Source of the DNA: Streptomyces collinus
Lineage (GTDB): Bacteria > Actinomycetota > Actinomycetes > Streptomycetales > Streptomycetaceae
Reading direction: 5' to 3'
Assembly: GCF_031348265.1 (NCBI RefSeq)
Contig: NZ_CP133771.1
Span: 1,116,001-1,180,000 of the forward strand
Length of the DNA stretch: 64,000 bases
Position 1 is the first letter of the stretch. Each line of letters opens with the position of its first letter. A program made the translations under genes and the position numbers. Positions 9,287 through 17,725 of the stretch are shown in pieces. The notes below the pieces were generated by a model, which saw only the letters and a program-made list of their open reading frames with translations, was not told the origin of the DNA and made no database searches.

Positions 9287-10600
9287 GTGTCTGACGAGAC
9301 GGTGAAGAACGTCTTCGTGATCGGGCTCGACGAGGCCAATCTGCCCACGCTTCAGCAGGTCCCGGGAGCCGGCCGGCTGCGTTTTCACCAGCTGCTGACC
9401 ATCGAGGAGCTCCAGGTCGGTGAAGTGCACCTGCCCACGCTGCTCGACAAGGCCCAAGGCGTGCTCGACGCGTTCGACGGCAGCATCGACGCGATCGTGG
9501 GCTACTGGGACTTCCCGGTCAGCACCCTCGTCCCGATGCTGAGCGAGCGCTACGGCACCCGCAGCACCAGCCTGGAGTCGGTGGTCAAGTGCGAGCACAA
9601 GTACTGGAGCCGGCTGGAGCAGCAGAAGGTCACCGACCGGCACCCGCGTTTCGGCCAGGTCGACCTGTCGGCCGAGCCGCCGCGCCCGCCGGAGGGCGTG
9701 ACCTTCCCGATGTGGCTCAAGCCCGCCCTCTCGTACTCCTCGGAGCTCGCCTTCGGGGTCGGTGACGAGGAGGAGTTCCACAAGGCCGTCTCCGAGATCC
9801 GCGACGGCATGTCCCGCATCGGCCGGCCCTTCGAGCACATCCTCGAACGCATCGACCTGCCTCCGGAGATGAACGGTGTGGGCGGCCGGGTCTGCCTGGC
9901 GGAGGAGTCGATGTCCGGCGTCCAGGTCGCCGTCGAGGGCTACGTCCACCAGGGCGAGGTGACGGTCTACGGGGTCCTGGACTCCATCCAGTACCCGGAC
10001 TCCCCCTGCTTCCTGCGCCACCAGTACCCCTCGACGCTGCCGCCGCCGGTCATCGCCCAGCTCCACGACGTCAGCGAGCGCGTGATGCGCCAGATCGGGA
10101 TGGACTCGGCCACCTTCAGCATCGAGTACTTCTACGACCCGCGGACCCAGGAGATCAACCTGCTGGAGATCAACCCGCGGCACTCCCAGTCGCACGCGGA
10201 GCTGTTCCAGTACGTCGACGGCGTGCCCAACCACCACTGCATGGTCCGTCTCGCCCTCGGCGAGGACCCACACATGCCGCACCGCGAGGGCCCGTACGCG
10301 ATGGCGGCGAAGTGGTACCACCGCTGGTTCACCGACGGTGTGGTGCGCCGGGTGCCGGGCCCCGAGGAGATCGCCCGCATCGAGCGGGAGACACCCGGGG
10401 TGCGCATCGAGGTGATCCCCGCAAAGGGCGACCGGCTCTCGGACCTCCCCGGTCAGGACAGCTACAGCTACGAGCTGGCGCACATCTACACCGGCGGCGC
10501 GGACGAGGCGGAGCTGCGGGAGAAGTTCGACCACTGCGTGGCCGCCCTGGGCCTGGCCTTCGAGGACGCCCCGGCCGAGGCCGACGCAGCCGAGAAGTGA
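9287..10600 (+). CDS. ATP-grasp domain ligase of unknown substrate
   Basis: A 437-residue ATP-grasp enzyme. The central ATP-binding lobe has FPMWLKPALSYSSELAF (Lys for nucleotide) and the C-terminal metal site has INLLEINPRHSQSHAE, the usual acidic/Asn Mg-binding motif. The family joins a carboxylate to an amine, thiol or other nucleophile through an acyl-phosphate. The GTG start has AGGAAGGAG 5 nt upstream; the frame stays open earlier but runs through leader sequence. The hydrolase gene begins 7 bp after its stop, which implies co-transcription and a shared pathway. Peptide or amide formation is plausible but unproven. Confidence 0.82.
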   Translation: MSDETVKNVFVIGLDEANLPTLQQVPGAGRLRFHQLLTIEELQVGEVHLPTLLDKAQGVLDAFDGSIDAIVGYWDFPVSTLVPMLSERYGTRSTSLESVVKCEHKYWSRLEQQKVTDRHPRFGQVDLSAEPPRPPEGVTFPMWLKPALSYSSELAFGVGDEEEFHKAVSEIRDGMSRIGRPFEHILERIDLPPEMNGVGGRVCLAEESMSGVQVAVEGYVHQGEVTVYGVLDSIQYPDSPCFLRHQYPSTLPPPVIAQLHDVSERVMRQIGMDSATFSIEYFYDPRTQEINLLEINPRHSQSHAELFQYVDGVPNHHCMVRLALGEDPHMPHREGPYAMAAKWYHRWFTDGVVRRVPGPEEIARIERETPGVRIEVIPAKGDRLSDLPGQDSYSYELAHIYTGGADEAELREKFDHCVAALGLAFEDAPAEADAAEK

Positions 10601-10607
10601 GGAGCAC

Positions 10608-12656
10608 GTGGGTTCCATGCGTTACGTGACCAACCTGCCGTACGAGACGAAGGAGGAGGAGCACGCCACGATCCCGATGTCCGACGGGGTCCGGCTCTCC
10701 GCGCACATCTGGCGCCCCACCTCCTCGGACCAGGAACCGGTGCCGGCGGTGCTGGAGTACATCCCGTACCGCAAGCGCGACCTGACGGCCGTACGGGACT
10801 CGATCCACCACCCCTACCTCGCCGGGCACGGCTACGCGTGTGTCCGCGTCGACCTGCGCGGCACCGGCGACTCCGAGGGCGTGCTGCGCGACGAGTACCT
10901 GGAGCGGGAGCAGGCGGACGCCGAGGAGGTCCTGGCCTGGCTGGCGGAGCAGCCCTGGTGCGACGGCGGCACGGGCATGATGGGCATCTCCTGGGGCGGG
11001 TTCGCCGCGCTCCAGGTGGCGGCCCGCCGGCCGCCGTCCCTGAAGGCCATCGCCATCGCCTCGTTCACCGACGACCGGCACGCCGACGACATGCACTACA
11101 TGGGCGGCGCTCTGCTGTCGGACAACCTGGCCGAGGCGGGCACCATGTTCGCCTACGGCACCTGCCCGCCCGACCCGGCCGTGGTCGGTGACCGCTGGCG
11201 CGGGATGTGGCACGAGCGGCTGGAGAACACCGAGCCGTGGGTGCTGGAGTGGCTGCGTCACCAGCGGCGCGACGACTACTGGCGGCACGCCTCGGTGTGC
11301 GAGGACTACGCGAGCGTGCGCTGCCCGGTCCTGGCGTCCAGCGGCTGGGCGGACGGCTACTCCAACGCCGTGACCCGGCTGCTCGGGAACCTGGACGTGC
11401 CCCGCAAGGGGCTGATCGGGCCCTGGTCGCACAAGTTCCCCCACCTCGGGGAGCCCGGCCCGGCGATCGGCTACCTCCAGGAGCTGGTGCGGTGGTGGGA
11501 CCACTGGCTCAAGGGCGTCGACAACGGCGTCATGGACGGCCCCATGCTGCTGGCGTGGATGCAGGACAGCGTGCCGCCCTCCACGTCCTACGAGGAGCGG
11601 CCGGGCCGCTGGGTCGGCGAGCCGGACTGGCCGTCGCCGCACATCCGGCCCGAGACGCACCCGCTCACGCGGCACACGATCGGACCCGCGCAGGAGGCCA
11701 CGGCCGCGCCCTCCGAGGGCGGCGCGGCCATGACCGTGCGCTCGCCGCTGTCCGTCGGCCAGTTCGCGGGCAAGTGGGCCTCCTACAACGCGCCCCCGGA
11801 CCTGCCCTACGACCAGCGGGAGGAGGACGGCGGCTCGCTCGTCTTCGACAGCGAACCGCTGGCCGAGCCGGTGGAGATCCTCGGCTCGCCGAGCGTGGAG
11901 CTCGACCTGACGGTCAGCGAGCCGGTCGCCCTGGTGGCCGCGCGGCTGTCCGACGTGAGCCCCGACGGCGCCGCGACGCGCGTCTCGTACGGGATCCTGA
12001 ACCTGACCCGCCGTGACAGCACCGAATCCCCCGAGCCGTTGGAGCCGGGCCGGCGCTACCGGGCCACCATCCCGCTGAACGGTGTGGCGCAGTCGTTCCC
12101 GCCGGGCCACCGCATCCGGCTGTCCCTGTCGACGTCCTACTGGCCGCTGGCCTGGCCCGCACCCAAGCCGGCCCTGCTCGGCGTCCACGAGCACTCCAGC
12201 ACGCTCACCCTGCCGGTGCGGCCGGTGAACGAGCCGGACGAGGTGGCGTCGTCGCCCTTCGGTGAGCCCGAGGGCACTCCCCCGCTCGCCATGACCCAGG
12301 TGACGCCCCCGGAGGAGCGCTGGGACGTCAAGCGGGACCTGATCGACTACCGCTCCGAGCTGGACATCGTGAAGGACCGGGGCACGGTCCGCTTCGAGGA
12401 CATCGGCCTGGAGGCCGGCCGCCGCGCCCACGAGCGCTACACGGCGGTCGCCGACGACTTCACCTCGGTCGGCGGCGAGACCACGTGGACCATGCGGTTC
12501 CACCGGGACGACTGGGACGTGCAGGTGGTCACCAGCACCCGGCTCACCTGCGACGAGACGGACTTCTTCGTCGACGCGACCCTCGACGCCTACGAGGGCG
12601 ACCGCCGGGTCTTCTCCCGCACCTGGAACGAGACGGTGCCCCGCGACCTGCTGTAG
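10608..12656 (+). CDS. CocE/NonD family serine hydrolase (X-Pro dipeptidyl-peptidase S15-like)
   Basis: A 682-residue hydrolase with the S15 peptidase fold. The nucleophile elbow is GISWGG (about residue 127), with the upstream VDLRGTGDSEG block; candidates for the acid and base are the Asp in SSGWADGYSN and the His in GPWSHKFPH. The C-terminal third is the beta-sandwich (PepX_C-like, ILGSPSVELDLTVSEPVAL). There is no signal peptide, so it acts inside the cell. Family members hydrolyse X-Pro peptides, cocaine-type esters or glutaryl amides. A GTG start with GAGGAG 3 nt upstream is used; ATG at 10617 is an alternative. Confidence 0.87.
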   Translation: MGSMRYVTNLPYETKEEEHATIPMSDGVRLSAHIWRPTSSDQEPVPAVLEYIPYRKRDLTAVRDSIHHPYLAGHGYACVRVDLRGTGDSEGVLRDEYLEREQADAEEVLAWLAEQPWCDGGTGMMGISWGGFAALQVAARRPPSLKAIAIASFTDDRHADDMHYMGGALLSDNLAEAGTMFAYGTCPPDPAVVGDRWRGMWHERLENTEPWVLEWLRHQRRDDYWRHASVCEDYASVRCPVLASSGWADGYSNAVTRLLGNLDVPRKGLIGPWSHKFPHLGEPGPAIGYLQELVRWWDHWLKGVDNGVMDGPMLLAWMQDSVPPSTSYEERPGRWVGEPDWPSPHIRPETHPLTRHTIGPAQEATAAPSEGGAAMTVRSPLSVGQFAGKWASYNAPPDLPYDQREEDGGSLVFDSEPLAEPVEILGSPSVELDLTVSEPVALVAARLSDVSPDGAATRVSYGILNLTRRDSTESPEPLEPGRRYRATIPLNGVAQSFPPGHRIRLSLSTSYWPLAWPAPKPALLGVHEHSSTLTLPVRPVNEPDEVASSPFGEPEGTPPLAMTQVTPPEERWDVKRDLIDYRSELDIVKDRGTVRFEDIGLEAGRRAHERYTAVADDFTSVGGETTWTMRFHRDDWDVQVVTSTRLTCDETDFFVDATLDAYEGDRRVFSRTWNETVPRDLL

Positions 12657-12716
12657 GCCGGGTCGTCGGCGGTGGGGGGCCGCGGCGGCCGGCCTGATCC
12701 GAGCACCCCGCGGCGG

Positions 12717-12745
12717 GGCGGGAGCGGACCGGTGCCGCTCCCGCC
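12717..12745 (+). terminator. Terminator hairpin after the ATP-grasp/CocE unit
   Basis: GGCGGGAGCGG and CCGCTCCCGCC pair perfectly (11 bp) around a 7-nt loop, about 60 bp after the CocE/NonD stop. There is no U-tract, as is common in Streptomyces. Confidence 0.65.
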
Positions 12746-12833
12746 TGTGGCCCCCGTCCGTGCGCGGGCGGATACTGGACGACTCGCGATACGGACCGGT
12801 TCCGGACCCCACCGTCACCGCCTGGAGGACCAC

Positions 12834-13238
12834 ATGACCGTGCGCACAGGACGTGTCGAACTGACCCCCGCCGCCGAGGAACTGCTGCGGCGGCTGACCG
12901 GGACACACGGGCCGGTGATGTTCCACCAGTCCGGCGGCTGCTGTGACGGCAGCGCCCCGATGTGCTACCTACGCGGCGAGTTCCGGGTCGGCGCCTCGGA
13001 CGTCCTGCTGGGGCACGTGGCCGGGGACACCCCGTTCTGGATGAGCGCGGACCAGTTCGCGTACTGGTCGCACACGCATCTCACGGTGGACGTGGTCCCC
13101 GGCCGCGGCAGCGGCTTCTCGCTGGAGGCGCCGGAGGGCGTCCGCTTCCTGCTCCGCTCCCGCCTCCTCACCGACGAGGAACTGCGCCGCCTCGACGCGG
13201 AGCCGCCCCTGCCGGACGGGGCGGACCACAGCGCCTAG
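12834..13238 (+). CDS. DUF779 family protein
   Basis: A 134-residue protein of the DUF779 family. It has the family's Cys cluster HQSGGCCDGSAPMC near residues 27-40 and the strand pattern DTPFWMSADQFAYWSHTHLTVDVV. In other actinobacteria and proteobacteria members sit beside aldehyde dehydrogenase genes, but none is present here. The Cys cluster could bind a metal; this is inference. The ATG is placed by GGAGG 5 nt upstream. It is closely followed by the SRPBCC gene and may share its mRNA. Confidence 0.85.
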   Translation: MTVRTGRVELTPAAEELLRRLTGTHGPVMFHQSGGCCDGSAPMCYLRGEFRVGASDVLLGHVAGDTPFWMSADQFAYWSHTHLTVDVVPGRGSGFSLEAPEGVRFLLRSRLLTDEELRRLDAEPPLPDGADHSA

Positions 13239-13247
13239 GGTGGGCCC

Positions 13248-13718
13248 ATGTACACGTCCCGGGTCTCCGGCCATGTCGACGCGCCCCGTGCCGCCGTCTA
13301 CCGGGCGCTGATGAGCGCCGAGGCGATCGCGCGCTGGCGGGTGCCGGACGGGATGAGCGGCGAGGTGCACGAGTTCGACGCCCGCGAGGGCGGCAGGTTC
13401 CGTGTCTCGCTCACCTACGAAACGCCGGACGCCTCGGGGAAGTCGGCCGCGCACACCGACACCTACCACGGCCACTTCGCGCGGCTGGTGCCCGACGAGC
13501 AGGTGGTCGAGGTGCTGGAGTTCGAGGCCGTCGACCCCGCGTTGCGCGGCGCCATGACGCTGACGACCACGCTGACCGACGCGCGGGGCGGCGGCACCGA
13601 CGTGCTCATGGTCCACGAGGGCATCCCCGACGCCGTGCCCGCCGCCGACAACGAGACGGGCACGCGCATGGCCCTGGCGAACCTGGCCCGGTTCGTCGAG
13701 GCCGACGGTTTTTCCTGA
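13248..13718 (+). CDS. SRPBCC (AHSA1-like) family protein
   Basis: A 156-residue START/Bet v1-fold protein. It begins with a typical strand-helix pattern (SGHVDAPRAAVYRALMSAEAIARWRVPDGM) and carries the AHSA1 signature in its middle (VVEVLEFEAVDPALRG) and end (MALANLARFVEADG). These proteins bind hydrophobic ligands in a cavity; several act as toxin- or stress-related ligand carriers, and none is characterised with this context. It starts 9 bp after the DUF779 stop and converges on the chorismate mutase gene with 10 bp between stops. Confidence 0.85.
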   Translation: MYTSRVSGHVDAPRAAVYRALMSAEAIARWRVPDGMSGEVHEFDAREGGRFRVSLTYETPDASGKSAAHTDTYHGHFARLVPDEQVVEVLEFEAVDPALRGAMTLTTTLTDARGGGTDVLMVHEGIPDAVPAADNETGTRMALANLARFVEADGFS

Positions 13719-13728
13719 CGGACGGGGA

Positions 13729-14355
13729 CTACCGGGGGGCGGCGCACACCGACGGCAGCGCCCGGCCCATTCCCTCCAGGTGCGCGGCGTCGAGCCGATG
13801 CGTGTACGCGGACCAGCCGGCTGCCGTGGCCAGGCGCGGGCCGCACGTCGGCGCGGTCCGGGCCCGTTCCGTGTCCCGCAGCGCGGCCGGCAGCCCGGTG
13901 GTGATGCGGTCCAGGGCCGGGCGGACCTCCTTGGCCAGGTCGGGGCGCTCGGTGGGGCGCTCGGCCGGGTGCGCGTCCCAGCGGGCGTACAGAGCGCGCT
14001 GCACCAGCTTGTTCGCCTCGATCTGATCCCGGAACACGGCGGCCACGGCATCCGGTTCGAGTCCGAGGGAGGATGCCCGGGCCCGGACGTCGTCCAGGAT
14101 CTGCGCCTCGCGCACCGGGTCGTCGATCGGCGTGTCCGTGCCGTACTTGGCGGCGGCGACCTTGTCGGCCAGCAGCAGCCGCTGGGCGAGCAGGTCGGTC
14201 ACCGGGGTGAGACCGTGGGCGGTGGCCGCCCGGCCGGCGGGGGCGGGGCCATGGGTGCCGGCGGTGGCCGGGGCGGCCGGGCCGACGGCCAGAGCGGTCG
14301 CCGTCGCCGCGGCGCCGAGGACGGTGAGAGCGGAACGGAGACGTCGAGGGCGCAC
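13729..14355 (-). CDS. Secreted chorismate mutase (AroQ gamma type)
   Basis: A 208-residue exported enzyme. An Ala-rich signal peptide covers about residues 1-32 (RRLRSALTVLGAAATATALA, cleavage near ATAGT). The mature part matches the all-helical periplasmic AroQ gamma class known from Mycobacterium Rv1885c: LLAQRLLLADKVAAAKYG, then TPIDDPVREAQIL and VFRDQIEANKLVQ, where the Lys and Arg hold chorismate. It converts chorismate to prephenate outside the cytosol, where no shikimate pathway exists; its role is unclear throughout the class. The GTG start follows GGAAGG. Confidence 0.85.
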   Translation of the reverse strand: MRPRRLRSALTVLGAAATATALAVGPAAPATAGTHGPAPAGRAATAHGLTPVTDLLAQRLLLADKVAAAKYGTDTPIDDPVREAQILDDVRARASSLGLEPDAVAAVFRDQIEANKLVQRALYARWDAHPAERPTERPDLAKEVRPALDRITTGLPAALRDTERARTAPTCGPRLATAAGWSAYTHRLDAAHLEGMGRALPSVCAAPR

Positions 14356-14548
14356 CGGATTGACCTTCCGTGGGGGGCGAGGCAGGCGCCAACCTACCGA
14401 TCACCCCGGGGGGCGCGACGGGGCCCGGCGCGTCAAGTGGCGCCGCACAGCGGGCCGCCGGCGCGGACTGCCGTGCCGGCCGCGGTGCATCAGCGGACCC
14501 ACCGCCCCCATCTGGACGCCCTCACATGGCCTCGCCTAGGGTGCAGCG

Positions 14549-14560
14549 GCAAGCGCTTTC
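14549..14560. promoter_or_regulatory. Candidate LacI-type operator upstream of GH115 gene
   Basis: GCAAGCGCTTTC is one base short of the perfect palindrome GAAAGCGCTTTC and holds the AAGCGCTT core used by many LacI-family sugar repressors. It lies about 92 bp before the GH115 start. The whole gap between the chorismate mutase and GH115 starts (about 300 bp) holds no other recognised feature. No LacI gene is in the window. Confidence 0.45.
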
Positions 14561-14652
14561 TAGCCTGCCCATGCCAATCCCCTGTGCGCGCAGCCCCGCC
14601 GACGGCCCGTACGAGGAACCGCCGCGGAGCCGGCGCGGAAAGGCAGTGCCCA

Positions 14653-17568
14653 GTGCCGCAGAGACCGTCGTTCCCGTCCGTGACCCGCAAGTCCTTCTTA
14701 CGGGGAATGGCAGCCGCAGGCGCCGCTCCCCTGCTACCCGTCACCGCCGCCGAGGCCGCTCCCTCCGTCCGCCGCCCCGACTTCCCCCTGCTCCAGGACG
14801 GCACCGCCGTGGACGTGTTCGTGGACGCAGCGGACGACCCCGCCGTCATCCGCGCGGCCGGTGACCTCCAGGCCGACGTGGAGCGCGTCGGCGGCGTGCG
14901 CCCACGGCTCGTGCACACCGTGCCGCCGCGCACCGAACTCCTCGTCCTGGTGGGGACGATCGGCGCGAGCCCGGTGATCGACCGCCTCATCGCACAGCGG
15001 CGCCTGGACGTCTCCCGGGTGAAGGACCGCTGGGAGGCGTCCGTCACCCAGGTCGTGGACCGCCCGCTGCCCGGTGTGGGGCGCGCCCTGGTCATCGCCG
15101 GAAGCGACCGCCGCGGCACCGTCTACGGGGTGTACGACACCTCGGAACGCATCGGCGTCTCGCCCTGGTACTGGTGGGCCGACGTCCCCGTGGTCCGCCG
15201 CGACACGGTGACGGTCCCGGCGGGCCCCTTCGTCCGCCGGGAGCCCGCCGTCCGCTACCGGGGCGTCTTCATCAACGACGAGCAGAACCTCACCACCTGG
15301 TCCCGCCGCACCCAGGAGCCGGACAAGAACATCGGCCCGAAGACCTACGAGCGGGTCTTCGAGCTGCTGCTCCGCCTCAAGGCCAACTACCTCTGGCCCG
15401 CGATGCACCCCTACTCCGACTTCTTCAACAAGCACCGCGAGAACCCCGAACTGGCCGAGCGCTACGGCATCGTGGTCGGCTCCAGCCACCCCGAGGCCAT
15501 GCTGCGCAACGGCGTGCACGAGTGGCAGCCGTGGGCCGAGGAGCACCGCAACCCCGACGGCACCCTGCCGGTCTACGACTACACGGTGAACCCGGCCGTC
15601 ATCTCCGGCTACTGGCGGGCCCGGGCCCGTCAGAACGCCGGCTACGAGAGCAGCTGGACGATCGGCATGCGCGGTCTGCACGACTCCGCGCTGGAGACGA
15701 AGCACGCCACCACCGTCCCCGAGAAGGTCGCGGTGATGAACGACATCATCGCCGACCAGCGCAGCATCCTGGCCGAGGAGGTGGGCCCGGCGGCCGAGCC
15801 GCAGATCTTCATCCCCTACAAGGAGGTCCTGGAGCTGTACAACGCGGGCGTCGAGGTCCCGGGCGATGTCACGCTGATCTGGCCGGACGACAACCACGGC
15901 AACATGCGCCAGCTCCCGGACGAGTCCGAGCGCCGCCGCCCCGGCGGCAACGGCATCTACTACCACCTCTCCTACTGGGGGCGCCCGCGGAGCTATCTGT
16001 GGCTGGACACCACCCAGCTGAGCAAGGTGTGGCAGGAGCTGCGCCGGGTCCACGAGCACCAGGCGGACCGCATGTGGATCTTCAACGTGGGGGACATCAA
16101 GTCGATCGAGACGGGGCTGTCCTTCTGCCTGGACATGGCCTGGGACGTGGACCGCTGGGGCCCGGGCGATGTCGAGGCCTTCCTCGTGGAGTGGGCCGGG
16201 CGCCAGTTCGGCCGGCGGTACGGCGCGGAGATCGCCGCGATCCGCACCGAGTACTACCGCCTGGCGGCGCAGCGGCGCCCGGAGTTCATCGACAAGGCGG
16301 TCTTCTCGACGGTGCACCACGGCGACGAGGCGGGCCGGCGCATGACGGACTACGAGCAGTTGCTGGACCGTGCGCGCCGGCTGGGCGCGAAACTGCCCGA
16401 GGCCTACCGGGACGCCTACTACCAGCTTGTCGAATACCCCGTGCACGGCGCGTACTTGATGAACCTCAAGTACTACTGGGCGGACCGCAACGCGCTCGCC
16501 GTCCGCCAGGGCCGCGGCGCGGGCACGAACCGCTTCGCGGACCTCGCCGAGGCGGCACACGCCGAGGAGCAGGCGATCACCCGGCGCTACAACACCCAGA
16601 TCGCGGGCGGGAAGTGGGACGGGATCGTCAATCCCTACCCCTCCGAGATCCCGAAGGCGCCGGGCCGCCCGGCCGTGACCAGGATCCCCCGGCAGGAGAC
16701 GTCGGGCCTGGGCGTGGCCGCCGAGGGCAACGAGACGGGCGCCGGCCGCCCGCTGTCGTTCTCCTCCTACACCCGGGACCGCCGTTTCGTGGACGTGTTC
16801 AACACCGGCTTCCTGCCGCTGGAGTGGCGGGCCGAGCCGAGCGCCCCGTGGATCCGGCTGAGCACGGCGGGAGGAGAACTCACCGACCAGGTCCGGGTGT
16901 GGGCCGAGATCGACTGGCCGCGCGTGCCGCAGGGCACGCACCGTCCGACGCTGACCTTCAGCGGAGCGGGCCGGAGCATCGAGGTGCCGCTGCTCGTGGC
17001 CGACGACGGGGAGGGGGCCCGCCGGCGGGCCCGCGGTTTCGTCGAGGCGCACGGCCATGTGTCGATCGACGCCGCGCACTTCGACCGCGAGGTGCCGCGC
17101 GGCGGGGCGCGCTGGCGGACCGTCCGCGGGCTGGGCCGCCGTACGGCCGCAGTCGAGGCGGTGCCGACGACGGCGCAGCCGGTCACCGAAGACATCACCA
17201 CCCGCTCGCCGGAGCTGCGGTACCGGGTCCGCTTCACCACGGCCGGCACGTTCCCGGTGACGGTCTTCCGGCTGCCCTCCCTGGACGAACGCGGCAAGCG
17301 GCGCCTCGCGGTCGGCCTCGACGACCAGCCGCCGACGGTCCTGTCCGGCCAGGCGATCGCCACCGGCAACCGGGGCGACGCGTGGGCCCGCAACGTGGAG
17401 GAGGGGGTCGAGAAGCTGACGGCCCGGGTGACGGTGTCCGCGCCCGGTGAGCATGTGCTGCGGGTGTTCATGGTGGATCCGGGGATGGCGGTCGACCAGA
17501 TCGTGATCGAAACGGGTGGGCCGGCGGGCGGGTATCTGGCGCCGCCCGAGAGTTACCGCCGTACCTGA
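14653..17568 (+). CDS. Secreted glycoside hydrolase family 115 (xylan alpha-1,2-glucuronidase)
   Basis: A 971-residue exported enzyme. A Tat-like signal with an RK pair (TRKSFLRG, then the hydrophobic MAAAGAAPLLPVTAA) lies at about 11-35. The body is the GH115 plan: a small N-terminal domain, the TIM barrel (WYWWADVPV, LKANYLWPAMHPYSDFFNKH, IWPDDNHGNMRQLP, YYHLSYWGRP, MWIFNVGDIK) and a beta-rich C-terminal domain. GH115 removes (4-O-methyl)glucuronic acid from xylan. It is chosen to start at GTG with GGAAAGG about 10 nt upstream; in-frame sequence before that lies over the chorismate mutase gene. No xylanase is adjacent. Confidence 0.88.
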   Translation: MPQRPSFPSVTRKSFLRGMAAAGAAPLLPVTAAEAAPSVRRPDFPLLQDGTAVDVFVDAADDPAVIRAAGDLQADVERVGGVRPRLVHTVPPRTELLVLVGTIGASPVIDRLIAQRRLDVSRVKDRWEASVTQVVDRPLPGVGRALVIAGSDRRGTVYGVYDTSERIGVSPWYWWADVPVVRRDTVTVPAGPFVRREPAVRYRGVFINDEQNLTTWSRRTQEPDKNIGPKTYERVFELLLRLKANYLWPAMHPYSDFFNKHRENPELAERYGIVVGSSHPEAMLRNGVHEWQPWAEEHRNPDGTLPVYDYTVNPAVISGYWRARARQNAGYESSWTIGMRGLHDSALETKHATTVPEKVAVMNDIIADQRSILAEEVGPAAEPQIFIPYKEVLELYNAGVEVPGDVTLIWPDDNHGNMRQLPDESERRRPGGNGIYYHLSYWGRPRSYLWLDTTQLSKVWQELRRVHEHQADRMWIFNVGDIKSIETGLSFCLDMAWDVDRWGPGDVEAFLVEWAGRQFGRRYGAEIAAIRTEYYRLAAQRRPEFIDKAVFSTVHHGDEAGRRMTDYEQLLDRARRLGAKLPEAYRDAYYQLVEYPVHGAYLMNLKYYWADRNALAVRQGRGAGTNRFADLAEAAHAEEQAITRRYNTQIAGGKWDGIVNPYPSEIPKAPGRPAVTRIPRQETSGLGVAAEGNETGAGRPLSFSSYTRDRRFVDVFNTGFLPLEWRAEPSAPWIRLSTAGGELTDQVRVWAEIDWPRVPQGTHRPTLTFSGAGRSIEVPLLVADDGEGARRRARGFVEAHGHVSIDAAHFDREVPRGGARWRTVRGLGRRTAAVEAVPTTAQPVTEDITTRSPELRYRVRFTTAGTFPVTVFRLPSLDERGKRRLAVGLDDQPPTVLSGQAIATGNRGDAWARNVEEGVEKLTARVTVSAPGEHVLRVFMVDPGMAVDQIVIETGGPAGGYLAPPESYRRT

Positions 17569-17597
17569 CCGGGGGCCGGGCGGCACCGTGCCGGCGC

Positions 17598-17628
17598 GGC
17601 ATCCCGTCCGTTCGTCGGACGGGATGCC
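17598..17628 (+). terminator. Terminator hairpin after GH115 gene
   Basis: GGCATCCCGTCCG and CGGACGGGATGCC pair perfectly over 13 bp around TTCGT, 30 bp after the GH115 stop. It also lies downstream of the convergent ECF sigma gene (stop about 100 bp away). Confidence 0.8.
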
Positions 17629-17725
17629 TCCCGGCCACAGAGGTCTTCTCAGAGGCCGGGTTCAACGTCTCTGCGGAACCAGGCATGGGCCGCTTCGGGT
17701 ACGCGCGGCCTTCGCCGGTAGGGAG

